Shown: positions 16,115-24,692 of the stretch, in pieces | Layout of the letters: each line of letters begins with the position of its first letter | Numbering within the stretch: the first letter of the stretch is position 1 | NCBI RefSeq assembly: GCF_006402735.1 | Contig: NZ_CP017174.1 | Span: 5,521,001-5,585,000 of the forward strand | Source of the DNA: Myxococcus xanthus | Lineage (GTDB): Bacteria > Myxococcota > Myxococcia > Myxococcales > Myxococcaceae | DNA length: 64,000 nt | Direction of reading: 5' to 3' | Position numbers and translations under genes: made by a program | The notes under the pieces: model-generated | Told to the model about the DNA's origin: nothing | Databases searched by the model: none | The model's input: only the letters and a program-made list of their open reading frames with translations

Positions 16115-16528
16115 CTATGACGGAACGCCCGCCTTAAGCGTCCACCACACCAATTCGAGTGAACGGCCGGACTCCCCCAGAAGGTCTTGGAAGGTGATCA
16201 CGTCGCTTCGTTCCACGACGACTCCGTACTCCCCTTCATTTCGCGAGGTGAAGCACTCAAAGCGAAAGAGGTCTTCTGACGGGGCGTCCAGTCCTGGGAG
16301 AACCATCCAAATCTCCCACTGTGACGTTTCAGCAATCTCGATCATGGGGGCGTACTTGGCCCGGCTCAGCAGCCGGTAATAGCACTCCATGAACGAGTCA
16401 GCCGAGCGAAGCGCTTCACCCTTTCGGCATTTGGTCTTCAGCCAATGAGGCAGTGCGCTGTACGCGCGGCGCAGCTTGTCATGCACGTCCGTACTCTGGG
16501 GCCCTTCGGGAAGTGAGTCTTTCGTCAT
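16115..16528 (-). CDS. Uncharacterised protein, opposite orientation
   Basis: Start chosen at ATG 16528 (MTKDSLPEGPQSTDVHDKL), giving 137 residues; the frame runs further but the extension has no supported start. No motif, transmembrane helix or signal peptide is apparent. The protein is mixed alpha/beta with WEIWMVLPGLDAPSEDLF and ends facing the nuclease gene 3 nt away. It runs against the surrounding operon and is AT-richer than its neighbours, so it may be an accessory (moron) gene expressed separately. Function unknown. Confidence 0.55.
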   Translation of the reverse strand: MTKDSLPEGPQSTDVHDKLRRAYSALPHWLKTKCRKGEALRSADSFMECYYRLLSRAKYAPMIEIAETSQWEIWMVLPGLDAPSEDLFRFECFTSRNEGEYGVVVERSDVITFQDLLGESGRSLELVWWTLKAGVPS

Positions 16529-16583
16529 CCTTCGCGCTCTAGCGAACTGGCAGCCCAAGTCAATGGGCAACCAAGAACACACA

Positions 16584-16598
16584 TGACCTGGAAGGTCA
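16584..16598. promoter_or_regulatory. Palindromic operator candidate TGACCT-N3-AGGTCA
   Basis: A perfect 6-bp inverted repeat with 3-bp spacer lies between the divergent genes starting at 16528 (-) and 16648 (+). An extra half-site AGGTCA is at 16613-16618. This arrangement suits a dimeric regulator of both genes. It could be coincidental. Confidence 0.35.
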
Positions 16599-16647
16599 CT
16601 CCTCAACCCAATAGGTCAGTCGCACCAAACCACGCACCTCTCCCTTC

Positions 16648-18606
16648 ATGAGACTTCTTCATCGACTCCACCCGGGCGCGGCGACTTTCGCCGAGCGCCC
16701 AGCCACCGCTGCGCCCACAGCTTTCGCAAAGCTCGCTGGCGACCGTTCGACTATCGCGAAGGGGCAGCCCGTGGGCTGGTCGCCAGACCTTGCACGGGTG
16801 CTCAGCCTTCCGCGCCGCGACCTCGCGAGCACCTACACCGATGCAGACTTCGCCGCGTTGGAAGCCGCGCTGCGCGCCCCTGCCGACACGCGTTGCACTT
16901 GCGAGACGCTCGGGAAGCGGTGCCCGTCCGCGTTGCTCCCCATCCAGCGCCTCGCCCTCTTGGAAGCCGCGCGCACGGGTGGTTTGCTTGCTCCCATCGG
17001 CACCGGCCATGGAAAGGAGTTGACCTCCTTCCTCACCCCCATGGCGATGCCCGGCTGTCGCGTGGCAGTCCTCTTCATCCCCGCTAACCTGCTGCCGCAA
17101 TTCGAGACTGAATGGGCTTACTACGGCGCGCACTGGCGCCTGCCCAACCTCGCAGGGGGCCGCTGGTTTCGGGCGGGCCTGCCGGTGCTCCACGTCGTTA
17201 CCTACAACAAGCTCTCAAGCCAAGAAGCCACGGACCTCCTGGAGCGCATCCGCCCGGACTTGGTCATCCTCAACGAAGCCCACAACCTCAAGGACCCGAG
17301 GTCCGCGCGCACTGGGCGATTCCTACGTTACTTCGAAAAGCACCCACGGACGCGCCTCGTAGCACTCTCCGGAACCTTCGCCTCGAAGAGTATAAAGGAC
17401 TACGCGCACCTTTCGCGGCTGGCGCTCGGTGAGGGTTCGCCCCTGCCGCTGGCCCACCACGTCGTGGAGGAATGGGGGACAGCCCTAGACCCGGGCAAGG
17501 TAGTGGCCCCTCCTGGCGCGCTGGAACGGCTGTGCGAGCCAGGGGAGCACGTCCGCGAGGGCTTTCAGCGCCGCCGCAACGCGACGCGGGGCGTGGTGGC
17601 AACAGAAGAGAGCGCCCTGAACAAGCCGCTCATAATCCGTCCGCGCTACCCGGGCCCCGTTCCCGCGCAGTTGCTCACCCTAATCGACCTGGCGCACGCG
17701 GGCGAGCGTCCGGATGGGGAGCAGTTTCAAGAGCAGCTCCAGTCCGTGGCCTGCGCCCGACAGTTGTCCTCCGGCTTTTACCATCGCTGGCGCTACCCGA
17801 GAGGCGAGCCTCCGGAGTTGATCGAGAAGTGGTTCGCGCAGCGAAAGGCATGGAACAAGGAAGTCTGGGAGGAACTGAAGGGCAAGCGTCGTGAGCACCT
17901 GGACTCGCCAGGGCTGCTCACCAAGGCGGCCATCCGCGCGCATTTGTCACCACCCTACGAGGGCGATAAGCCCGTCTGGCACGCGGCGACGTGGCAGGAG
18001 TGGGCGGAAATTCATGCCGCCGTGCAGCCCGAACCCCAGGCCGTTTGGGTGTCGGACTTTCTCGTGAAGGACGCGGCGGAATGGGCTCGCTCGCGGGTGG
18101 GCATCGTCTGGGTTGAATATCCGGAGCTAGGTGAACGCATCGCGAAGGCGGCGGGTGTGCCGTTCTACGGAGGAGGAAAGGCGGCGTCCGAGGCCATCCT
18201 CAGAGAGACAGGAACGCGCTCCGTGGTGGCAAGTATCAAGGCACACGCCACAGGGAAGAACCTCCAGCAGTTCTCACGCAACCTTGTGGTGACGCCGCCT
18301 TCAGACGGCGCCACCTGGGAGCAACTCCTCGCGCGCACGCATCGCCCCGGCCAACAAGCCCCATGCGTCGAGGTGGACGTGTGCTTACACACACAGGACT
18401 ACGTCGAGGCCTTCGCGGCCGCACAGGAACGAGCGCGATTCATTCAACAGACAGACGGACAGCGCCAGAAACTACTGTCCGCCAAACTCGATAGCGAAAT
18501 CAGGCTTCAGTCCCGCTCCGAACGATATCTCTCGGCAAGGCCTTCTCAGAAGACGCCTCACCAGAGTCAGGCTCCATTCTTCGAATCTCAACGAGCTTCT
18601 CGATAG
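16648..18606 (+). CDS. SNF2-like SF2 ATPase with altered motifs
   Basis: A 652-residue protein. Motif I is GTGHGKE where GxGKT/S is usual (about residues 117-123), motif II reads ILNEAHNLKD instead of DEAH (about 208), motif III is LSGTF, and the C-terminal RecA domain ends LARTHRPGQQ (motif VI, about 563), which is SNF2-typical. Phages often carry SNF2-like helicases near replication genes. The altered motif I/II residues question its ATPase activity. Its last 107 nt overlap the oppositely oriented zinc-finger gene, and the final about 35 residues are Ser/Gln/Arg-rich and may be read-through into inserted DNA. Confidence 0.65.
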   Translation: MRLLHRLHPGAATFAERPATAAPTAFAKLAGDRSTIAKGQPVGWSPDLARVLSLPRRDLASTYTDADFAALEAALRAPADTRCTCETLGKRCPSALLPIQRLALLEAARTGGLLAPIGTGHGKELTSFLTPMAMPGCRVAVLFIPANLLPQFETEWAYYGAHWRLPNLAGGRWFRAGLPVLHVVTYNKLSSQEATDLLERIRPDLVILNEAHNLKDPRSARTGRFLRYFEKHPRTRLVALSGTFASKSIKDYAHLSRLALGEGSPLPLAHHVVEEWGTALDPGKVVAPPGALERLCEPGEHVREGFQRRRNATRGVVATEESALNKPLIIRPRYPGPVPAQLLTLIDLAHAGERPDGEQFQEQLQSVACARQLSSGFYHRWRYPRGEPPELIEKWFAQRKAWNKEVWEELKGKRREHLDSPGLLTKAAIRAHLSPPYEGDKPVWHAATWQEWAEIHAAVQPEPQAVWVSDFLVKDAAEWARSRVGIVWVEYPELGERIAKAAGVPFYGGGKAASEAILRETGTRSVVASIKAHATGKNLQQFSRNLVVTPPSDGATWEQLLARTHRPGQQAPCVEVDVCLHTQDYVEAFAAAQERARFIQQTDGQRQKLLSAKLDSEIRLQSRSERYLSARPSQKTPHQSQAPFFESQRASR

Positions 18607-18784
18607 ACTTTCCAATCATCAAATCCGCACAGGCTCGACAATAATGCATCCAACTCCGCCCGTTGCGAACTTTCAGTCGCACATCCCCCTTCTTAATCTT
18701 GTGCTTTGAACTAGAGCGGCACTCATGAGCCCTTACGGCCGCATCAACCTCCATCCGAACAACCAACAGCTTAACGCGACCCAT
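18500..18784 (-). CDS. PARP-type zinc finger-like small protein
   Basis: Starting at ATG 18784, overlapping the end of the helicase gene by 14 nt, this encodes 94 residues. The middle holds AHECRSSSKHKIKKGDVRL followed by RNGRSWMHYCRACADLM. The spaced Cys/His residues and the KGD-W-H-C pattern resemble PARP-type zinc fingers, which recognise DNA ends or nicks. It is AT-richer than the prophage. Coupled to the helicase, it is probably its DNA-targeting partner. The 3' end lies antisense within the SNF2-like gene. Confidence 0.5.
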   Translation of the reverse strand: MGRVKLLVVRMEVDAAVRAHECRSSSKHKIKKGDVRLKVRNGRSWMHYCRACADLMIGKSIEKLVEIRRMEPDSGEASSEKALPRDIVRSGTEA

Positions 18785-20618
18785 CAAAGACCTCACTAAC
18801 AGCGGCCGCAACAAGTCCATCAAACTCCTTCTCAATTTTGTCCAACTCCGCTCGCGACAACTCATTCCGCTGATTTGGACCCCTACCCACAGCCGCATTG
18901 ATGGCACTATCTATGGCAGCCTTCACCACAACGAGATTGCTTCTCCCAATCCTCCTTGTATCCAGCTCACGGCCTTCTGGGTTTAATCCTCGCTCACCCA
19001 AGACCCTAGCCGCCGCACTCTTCGCACGCATATCAAGGCCACTGCGCTTAGCCTGCCTCTCGCGAACCCTTGTCGTCGAAACTGGCTTCAAATCGCGCAA
19101 AGGCTCGTCTGCAGTGGGGTTCAACTGATGAAACGCGGCGGCAATATCCTGGGACGTATACCCCCGCTGCCGCAAGGTTCGCAGGGCCTCAAGCGCAACA
19201 TCATCTCGCAGCAACGGAATCTCTTCCAAATGCACATCGGTCTGCGCCCGAATTTCAATCTCAGAACCGTCATCGCCGAGCACCGGGACGATCTCCCTCT
19301 CGGGGCGCGGGTCACCAGGATCGAGTCCCTCAAGCGGCAACAACTGATCAAAATAACTCTGATCGGCCCCAGTAAACGCCTGAAAATCAGACCACCTATT
19401 GGCAATATTTGCGCCCGCATGAAAAACAACAACCCCCTGATTCACAGCATCAAGCGGTGCATTCTGCTTCACAACTCGCATGATGCGTCCAACAAACTGA
19501 ACAAAGGGAGATAGATTACTAAACACACTAAAGACTGCAGCTACCGCCAAGAAGGTATGATCGAAACCCTCTCCCAACTTGCGCACCTGGACAATCACTT
19601 CAATCTGATGCCGTTCAAGCTTGTTCATGACGCGTTCATTGGCTGCGCCACCCTCAAGCGAATGCACGTAATCAGCATTTCGACCACGAGCTCTATATGC
19701 CTCGACAATCTGACGGCAGTGCTCAAAATTCAGCGCAGATGCAATTATCTTCAGTCTCGACTCGCCGCTCTCTTCCTTCAGCCGATCAAGCTCCCGAATA
19801 GAAGCATCCACTATCGTATTTAGAGTCTCACTGGAGGTGACAATGCTTCGCCTAAAGTCCGCATCTTGTTCACCAAGACGCCTGACATCGTCCAGACTCA
19901 CCTCAATCTCTCGTCCATCTTCGCGGCGCACATACTTCAATGTTCGCGGATTGAGTTGCAGCGCCCTTAGCCGCTTTACATAGCCATCCTGAATGGCGCG
20001 AAATATCGAGTACGAATAAAGAACCTTTCCAGCCATCACTTGGCCGTCAGCACGAAGAGGAGTCGCGCTGAAATTCACAATGCTCGCGCCAGAAAATTTC
20101 TGCTTCAACATCGTCCAGCTATCGGCAACGCTATGATGCCCCTCATCAAACAAAATAAGATCAAAGAAATCATTCGACAGCCCTCTTAGCCACCGATTAT
20201 TCTCTCCGCCCTGTAGTTGCTGGATATTAGTTACGACGACGTGCGCCTCCTCCAGATCTGACCTATTTACGGTATCCCCCTGGATATAGACGGGCTCTGG
20301 ATATGGCCCCTGCGGGAGAACTTGACACTTTTTATAGAACATCTCATCGCGGCTTGAGTCAAAGTCCCTCGCCAATTGTTTCGCTATCGCCAATCCAGGA
20401 GCAACAACAAGAACTCGTCGAGCGCCAAATGCGAAAGGCGCCAGGGCAATACACCCTGACTTTCCGCACCCCACTGGCAAAACTATCCCTACCTCTCGAT
20501 CCTCCCCCATGAGACCGGACGCATATTCAACAAGCTTTTGGTACGCCTCTTTCTGAGGAGTCCTGACATAGACATTGCCGTCAAGCTGAAGTTCGAATTC
20601 CTGAAATGGATTACTCAT
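18771..20618 (-). CDS. DEAD-like SF2 helicase, AT-rich cargo
   Basis: A 615-residue protein starting MSNPFQEFELQLDGNVYV. SF2 motifs are complete: Walker A LPVGCGKSG (K53), DEGH at 158-161 in LILFDEGHHSV, motif III NFSATPLRADG (about 182), and motif VI QFVGRIMRV (about 370). It resembles the helicase subunits of type III restriction-like or defence systems. No nuclease domain is visible; the C-terminal 180 residues are charged and helical. The whole gene is clearly AT-richer than the prophage and runs against the replication operon, indicating later acquisition. An anti-phage role is inferred. Confidence 0.7.
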   Translation of the reverse strand: MSNPFQEFELQLDGNVYVRTPQKEAYQKLVEYASGLMGEDREVGIVLPVGCGKSGCIALAPFAFGARRVLVVAPGLAIAKQLARDFDSSRDEMFYKKCQVLPQGPYPEPVYIQGDTVNRSDLEEAHVVVTNIQQLQGGENNRWLRGLSNDFFDLILFDEGHHSVADSWTMLKQKFSGASIVNFSATPLRADGQVMAGKVLYSYSIFRAIQDGYVKRLRALQLNPRTLKYVRREDGREIEVSLDDVRRLGEQDADFRRSIVTSSETLNTIVDASIRELDRLKEESGESRLKIIASALNFEHCRQIVEAYRARGRNADYVHSLEGGAANERVMNKLERHQIEVIVQVRKLGEGFDHTFLAVAAVFSVFSNLSPFVQFVGRIMRVVKQNAPLDAVNQGVVVFHAGANIANRWSDFQAFTGADQSYFDQLLPLEGLDPGDPRPEREIVPVLGDDGSEIEIRAQTDVHLEEIPLLRDDVALEALRTLRQRGYTSQDIAAAFHQLNPTADEPLRDLKPVSTTRVRERQAKRSGLDMRAKSAAARVLGERGLNPEGRELDTRRIGRSNLVVVKAAIDSAINAAVGRGPNQRNELSRAELDKIEKEFDGLVAAAVSEVFDGSR

Positions 20619-20913
20619 GATATCGCCAAGCCCCCAGCAATCGCTCGCACATCACCCATGCCTCGCGCAAAGCAAGCACAAGTATTCGCGACTCGTCAAC
20701 TGGCGCCCGTAGCGGGCCTCTGAAGCCCCGGAATAACTTCGCATCGCCAAGGTCTCTACGCTTGGCGGTATCAATCACCCCAACGGGTCGCCATGGACCC
20801 GGGCATGACACTTTCCCGGGCACAGCAGATTGGGCCATTTCCGGAAAGTGTCCCCACAAAAGAAGGAGAGTACGTCCCTTCGACGTCCCGCCACTCAAAT
20901 GGGAACACGGGAC
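20619..20913. other. Region between helicase cargo and decayed paralogue
   Basis: About 295 nt in which I see no convincing gene. A minus-strand 95-codon frame (20611-20898) overlaps the helicase start by 8 nt, but it lacks a recognisable domain or a clear ribosome site. The helicase promoter probably lies here. Base composition shifts from AT-richer to GC-rich near 20,700. Confidence 0.35.
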
Positions 20914-21178
20914 ATGAGGAACGCAGCACTCGCACGAATCGCCCCCGCCCAGGCCGCCCTCGGCGCGGAGGACCTCAAGGCTGGCCGCTATCGCCTAGCG
21001 CCTAGCGGTGCAGTCCATCCGCACCAAGGACGGCATCAAGGACCTACCTGCCATCGCTGAATTACTGGTGGTGACGTCGGAACGGACCTTGCTACCACAG
21101 GAACAACCCGGACCAGCTTCGTCGCCCCCACGCATGCTCTCTCAATTTTGAGCCGGCTCTCAGGGAGCCTGATTTGAA
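20914..21178 (+). pseudogene. Decayed paralogue of the OB-like gene
   Basis: ATG at 20914 opens a frame reading MRNAALARIAPAQAALG, closely matching MNNALTKIATAQAATGG of the intact gene at 21343. It is broken after GRYRLA by a 7-bp tandem duplication (CCTAGCG at 20994-21000 and 21001-21007). Removing one copy restores the frame: AVQSIRTKDGIKDLPAIAEL aligns with the intact VEVIRTKEGFKGDSAIAEL. The restored frame stops at 21178, far shorter than the paralogue, so the 3' part also diverged. Confidence 0.7.
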
Positions 21179-21259
21179 GGGCCTCTTCCCGAGAGAAGGC
21201 GCCAAAGGCGGCGTGCGACTGTGCTTCGCCTCCTGCGACTGGCCTGTGCTCCTGCTATC

Positions 21260-21288
21260 GAGCCACTCCCAGAATCCGCACGCATTTA
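21260..21288 (+). promoter_or_regulatory. Repeated prophage promoter element, copy 7
   Basis: GAGCCA (21260-21265), 10 nt, CCGCACGCATTTA (21276-21288). The next start (ATG 21343) is 55 nt from the -10, so this transcript has a leader of about 48 nt. The leader contains GAAGGACCC, which may supply a Shine-Dalgarno. Confidence 0.75.
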
Positions 21289-21342
21289 CGTGGGGTCAGC
21301 GCACTCCCTCGCTGACGCAACCCGTCGAAGGACCCACGTAAC

Positions 21343-21873
21343 ATGAACAACGCACTGACGAAGATTGCCACCGCTCAGGCCGCAACTGGAGGGCGCTATC
21401 CGCGCTTCGGTCGCTACCTTCTTGAAGTCGAGGTCATCCGCACGAAGGAGGGCTTCAAGGGCGACTCGGCCATCGCCGAGCTGAAGGTTCGCGAGTCCGA
21501 ACCCCTCGCGGGTGGCGAGTCTCCGAGCCGACCGGGCGAGACGGTCGACTACGTCGAGAACCTCAGTGACCAGAAGAAGGGCGGCGGCGGGCGCTTCAAG
21601 TCCTTCCTGATGACGCTGGTAGGAGCCGACGAGCACGAGTTCGCCAATCCGGCCGCCCTGAAGAAGTTCTTCGACGAGAGGCAGGCGGGCACGCACCTCC
21701 TGATTCGCTGCGAGGTCTTCCCGAAGCAGCTCCCCGCGAAGGAAGGCCACGCCGGGAAGGTCATCAGCGGCTATCGCTGGTCGCACGTCGAGCTGAACGA
21801 CGAGCAGCTCGCCCAGGTCGAGCACGCGCGCAAGGCGAGCAAGCTCCCCGTGCTCACCGACGCCCTCGCCTGA
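21343..21873 (+). CDS. OB-like phage replication protein, family uncertain
   Basis: A 176-residue protein (MNNALTKIATAQAATGGRYP). Alternating strands with GRYLLEVEVIRTKEGFKGD, a SAIAELKV strand and GTHLLIRCEVF are consistent with an OB-type fold. Location just upstream of the DNA polymerase, and co-transcription from promoter copy 7, suggest a single-stranded DNA-binding or polymerase accessory role. I do not recognise a specific family, so the function is inferred. A decayed paralogue lies 200 nt upstream. Confidence 0.5.
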   Translation: MNNALTKIATAQAATGGRYPRFGRYLLEVEVIRTKEGFKGDSAIAELKVRESEPLAGGESPSRPGETVDYVENLSDQKKGGGGRFKSFLMTLVGADEHEFANPAALKKFFDERQAGTHLLIRCEVFPKQLPAKEGHAGKVISGYRWSHVELNDEQLAQVEHARKASKLPVLTDALA

Positions 21874-21938
21874 CACCGGGCGGCGACTGACGGCGCTCTT
21901 CCGTCGGCGGATGGCCCACGACACGGGCCGCTTCCCCA

Positions 21939-23966
21939 TTGCCAAAGGCGTCCTTCGTGAGTGTCTGGTCCTTCGACACGGAAACGTGGCTGATTCAGCC
22001 CGGCTTGCTCGCGCCCCCTCTCGTGTGCGGCAGCATCGCGGCGGCAGCTCCAGGCAGCGAACGACTGCTGGACAAGGCCCAAGCCCGGCAGTTCTTCCGC
22101 GAGGCCATAGCCGCGTCTGACACGCACCTTGTCGGCGCAAACCTCGCCTACGACCTGGGCGTCATGGCGGCGGATGACCGAAGCCTCGTGGCCCCCATCT
22201 TCGCGGCGCTCGAAGCAGGTCGCCTGCATTGTGTCCAGATTCGCGAAGCCCTCATCGACATCGCGCGGGGCCTTTACGGCGTGGACCCGTCGACGGGCCG
22301 GAAGCTCGACGATGACGAAGGCGCCCGTTACCCGCTCGCGCTTCTCGTGCAGCGCCATCTCGGGCTCGACATCAGCGAGGACAAAAAGAATCCGAAGGCA
22401 TGGCGCCTGCGCTACGCGGAACTCGACGGCGTCCCTGTCGAGCGCTGGCCGACGGGAGCCGCTGCGTACCCGAAGCGCGATGCCCGCTACACGCTCGACG
22501 TCTTCTTCCGGCAGGAAGCCGTAGCCCGGGAGACGCCTAACGGCGGCAACCTACATGCCGAAGCCGAGCAGATGCGCGCCGCCTTCGCGCTCCACCTCGC
22601 TTCCATCTGGGGACTCCGAACGAACGGTGACTCGGTAGCCGTGCTGCGGGAGCGGGTGGAACGGGAATGGGGAGAGAACCGGGCCAAGTTCCAGGCGGCA
22701 GGCATCTACCGGGCCGACGGCTCGAAGGACTCGAAGCGCCTCGCGGCGCTCGTGACTGCCGCCTATGACGGGCAACCGCCCATTACCGCGCCCAGCGACC
22801 GATTCCCCGACGGCCAGGTCGCGACCGACCGCGACACGCTGCTCGGTTCGGGCGACGCGTTGCTTGAGAACTTGGGCAAGGGCGGACGCGTCGACAAGTA
22901 CAAGTCGACCTACCTGGACGTCGTCGAAGCGGGCACCTCGCTCCCCATCAATCCGCGCTTCAACGTGCTCGTCAGCACCACGCGCGTTTCGAGCGACTAC
23001 CAGCAGCTCCCCCAGAAGGGCGGCATTCGGGAGGTCCACGAGGCCCGTCCCGGCTTCGTCTACTGCTCGGTCGACTACGGCGGGCTTGAGCTTCGCACCA
23101 TGGCTCAGCGGGCCATCTGGGAACTCGGCTTCTCGAAGATGGCCGAAGCGTTGAACAGCGGGCTCGACGTCCACACCCTTGCCGCGGCCGAATTCCTCGG
23201 GGCGAGCTACGACGAGCTGCTTCCGAAGGTGAAGGCGAAAGAGCCCCTCGCGGTCGCCTTCCGGCAGCTCGCGAAGATTCTCAACTTCGGCAAGGGCGGC
23301 GGGATGACGGGCGGCTCGCTCGTCTACAACGCACGCGCGAAGGACCGGGTTTCCTTCTGCCTGCTGGCGAAGCGCGCAGACGTCTGCGGTGTCGAGCGCG
23401 TCGTCATCACCGTGCAGCGCAAGCCGAAGATGGTTTGCCGGGCCTGCGTCGAAGTCGCCAGGGAACTGGACACGAAGTGGCTCAACGCGTGGCCCGAGCA
23501 GCGCGAGCTACAGCACCGGGCGAAGTCGCGCACCTACGGGGGCGGGGTCGCCGATGTGATGATTCCGGGGGCCAACATCTTGCGCGGCGGGTGCGGCTAT
23601 ACGCAGATTCTCAACACGCCATTCCAGGGGCTCGGCGCTGTCGGGTGCAAGCTCGCCATGTGGCGCGTCAGCCGCGAGATGTACGTCGACCGTCGCTCGC
23701 CGCTCTACGGCTCGCGACTCGTCCTCATGGTGCATGACGAGCTGATTAGCGAGTTGCTCGCCGATGACGCCCAGCGGATGCACGACGCGGCCGAGCGCAA
23801 GGCGTTCCTGATGCGCGAGGCGATGAAGGAGACGACTCCCGACCTGGCACCGGCAGTCGAAGCCGAGCCTGCGCTGAGCCGCATCATGTCGAAGGACGTC
23901 GCCACCGTGCGCGACAGCTCCGGGCGGCTGCTCGTCTGGGAGCCACTCTCGAAGCGCGCGGCCTGA
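21939..23966 (+). CDS. Family A DNA polymerase with 3'-5' exonuclease
   Basis: A 675-residue protein if read from TTG 21939; GTG 21957 is an alternative. The N-terminal DnaQ-like exonuclease has FDTETW (D13/E15), GANLAYDLGVMA and YPKRDARYTLDVF. Polymerase motifs: A at CSVDYGGLELRTMAQ, B at RQLAKILNFGKGGGMTGG, C at MVHDELISE. Between B and C sits an unusual segment (about residues 470-505) with four cysteines, C-x8-C and C-x2-C, likely zinc-binding. It is the phage replicative polymerase, ending in promoter copy 8. Confidence 0.85.
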   Translation: MPKASFVSVWSFDTETWLIQPGLLAPPLVCGSIAAAAPGSERLLDKAQARQFFREAIAASDTHLVGANLAYDLGVMAADDRSLVAPIFAALEAGRLHCVQIREALIDIARGLYGVDPSTGRKLDDDEGARYPLALLVQRHLGLDISEDKKNPKAWRLRYAELDGVPVERWPTGAAAYPKRDARYTLDVFFRQEAVARETPNGGNLHAEAEQMRAAFALHLASIWGLRTNGDSVAVLRERVEREWGENRAKFQAAGIYRADGSKDSKRLAALVTAAYDGQPPITAPSDRFPDGQVATDRDTLLGSGDALLENLGKGGRVDKYKSTYLDVVEAGTSLPINPRFNVLVSTTRVSSDYQQLPQKGGIREVHEARPGFVYCSVDYGGLELRTMAQRAIWELGFSKMAEALNSGLDVHTLAAAEFLGASYDELLPKVKAKEPLAVAFRQLAKILNFGKGGGMTGGSLVYNARAKDRVSFCLLAKRADVCGVERVVITVQRKPKMVCRACVEVARELDTKWLNAWPEQRELQHRAKSRTYGGGVADVMIPGANILRGGCGYTQILNTPFQGLGAVGCKLAMWRVSREMYVDRRSPLYGSRLVLMVHDELISELLADDAQRMHDAAERKAFLMREAMKETTPDLAPAVEAEPALSRIMSKDVATVRDSSGRLLVWEPLSKRAA

Positions 23967-23993
23967 ACCACGCCCGAAATCCGCACTCATTTA
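23965..23993 (+). promoter_or_regulatory. Repeated prophage promoter element, copy 8
   Basis: GAACCA (23965-23970) overlaps the polymerase stop; after 10 nt comes CCGCACTCATTTA (23981-23993). The downstream ATG (24027) is 34 nt away. The CGCACT variant is shared with copy 9. Confidence 0.65.
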
Positions 23994-24026
23994 GGGAGGG
24001 AACCCTTTCCCTTTTTGGTGCAACGG

Positions 24027-24596
24027 ATGACCCTGTCCCCCACCCCGCGACACCTCCTCGTGGCGCTCGACCCCGGGCTTCGCGAATGTGGCGTCGCGCT
24101 CTTCGACCTGGACTCGGGCGAGCTGCTCGCGGCGGCCATGCCCACGAATCCCGAGCGGAAGGCCCGTGGGCTTGCGGCATGGTCTCACATGGCGGGAGCG
24201 GTCGCCGCGTTCGTCTCGTCGCTCCTGGAGCCTCTCAGGGCCGCTGGCGTGGCGGTTTCCGTCACCGTCGCGAGCGAGTGCCCACAGGTCTACACAGCCG
24301 GGAAGAGCAAGGGCGACCCGAACGACCTGATTGAACTCGCGGGCGTCGTCGGCCGGGTTGCTGGTGGGCTCGGCGCGGCGAATGAGCACAGCTTCCTGCC
24401 CCGTGAGTGGAAGGGAACGCTCGACGGCGACGTCATGGTCGAGCGCATCAAAGCGCGCCTCGGCGAGCGCCCCCATGAACACCTGCGGGTGCAGCTCCCG
24501 CGCGCCCAGGACAAGCACCACAACGTTTGGGACGCCATCGGCATCGGCCTGCACGTCGTCGGCCGACTCGCGCCCCGGAAAGTATTCCCGAGGTGA
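24027..24596 (+). CDS. RuvC-like Holliday junction nuclease
   Basis: Starting at ATG 24027 (MTLSPTPRHLLVALDPGLRECG), 189 residues. An RNase H-like core shows the first catalytic Asp in LVALDPGLRECGVALF (D15), a Glu in VASECPQVY (E84), and a late acidic motif in HHNVWDAIGIGL (D169), matching the RuvC arrangement. It would resolve branched DNA made during replication and recombination. An upstream TTG at 24015 is possible but less likely. It follows promoter copy 8 and precedes two small coupled genes. Confidence 0.75.
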   Translation: MTLSPTPRHLLVALDPGLRECGVALFDLDSGELLAAAMPTNPERKARGLAAWSHMAGAVAAFVSSLLEPLRAAGVAVSVTVASECPQVYTAGKSKGDPNDLIELAGVVGRVAGGLGAANEHSFLPREWKGTLDGDVMVERIKARLGERPHEHLRVQLPRAQDKHHNVWDAIGIGLHVVGRLAPRKVFPR

Positions 24597-24602
24597 GCGC
24601 GC

Positions 24603-24692
24603 ATGGCCTTGCTGTTCATCCCGTCGGAGCTCAAACCCGACAACTACCGAATCAAGGGCGCGGCTCTGGTTGCCCGGTGGATGGGAGCATGA
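24603..24692 (+). CDS. 29-residue small protein coupled to HTH gene
   Basis: ATG 24603 lies 4-5 nt after GAGGTGAG and encodes MALLFIPSELKPDNYRI plus twelve more residues ending WMGA. The TGA overlaps the next start (ATGA at 24689), so translation is likely coupled. The peptide is amphipathic with a short hydrophobic start. Function unknown. The good ribosome site and tight coupling support it as real. Confidence 0.4.
   Translation: MALLFIPSELKPDNYRIKGAALVARWMGA

Noticed and set aside
20611..20898. 95-codon minus-strand frame upstream of the cargo helicase
   Set aside because: Overlaps the helicase start by 8 nt, no domain or convincing ribosome site; may be real but not supportable.
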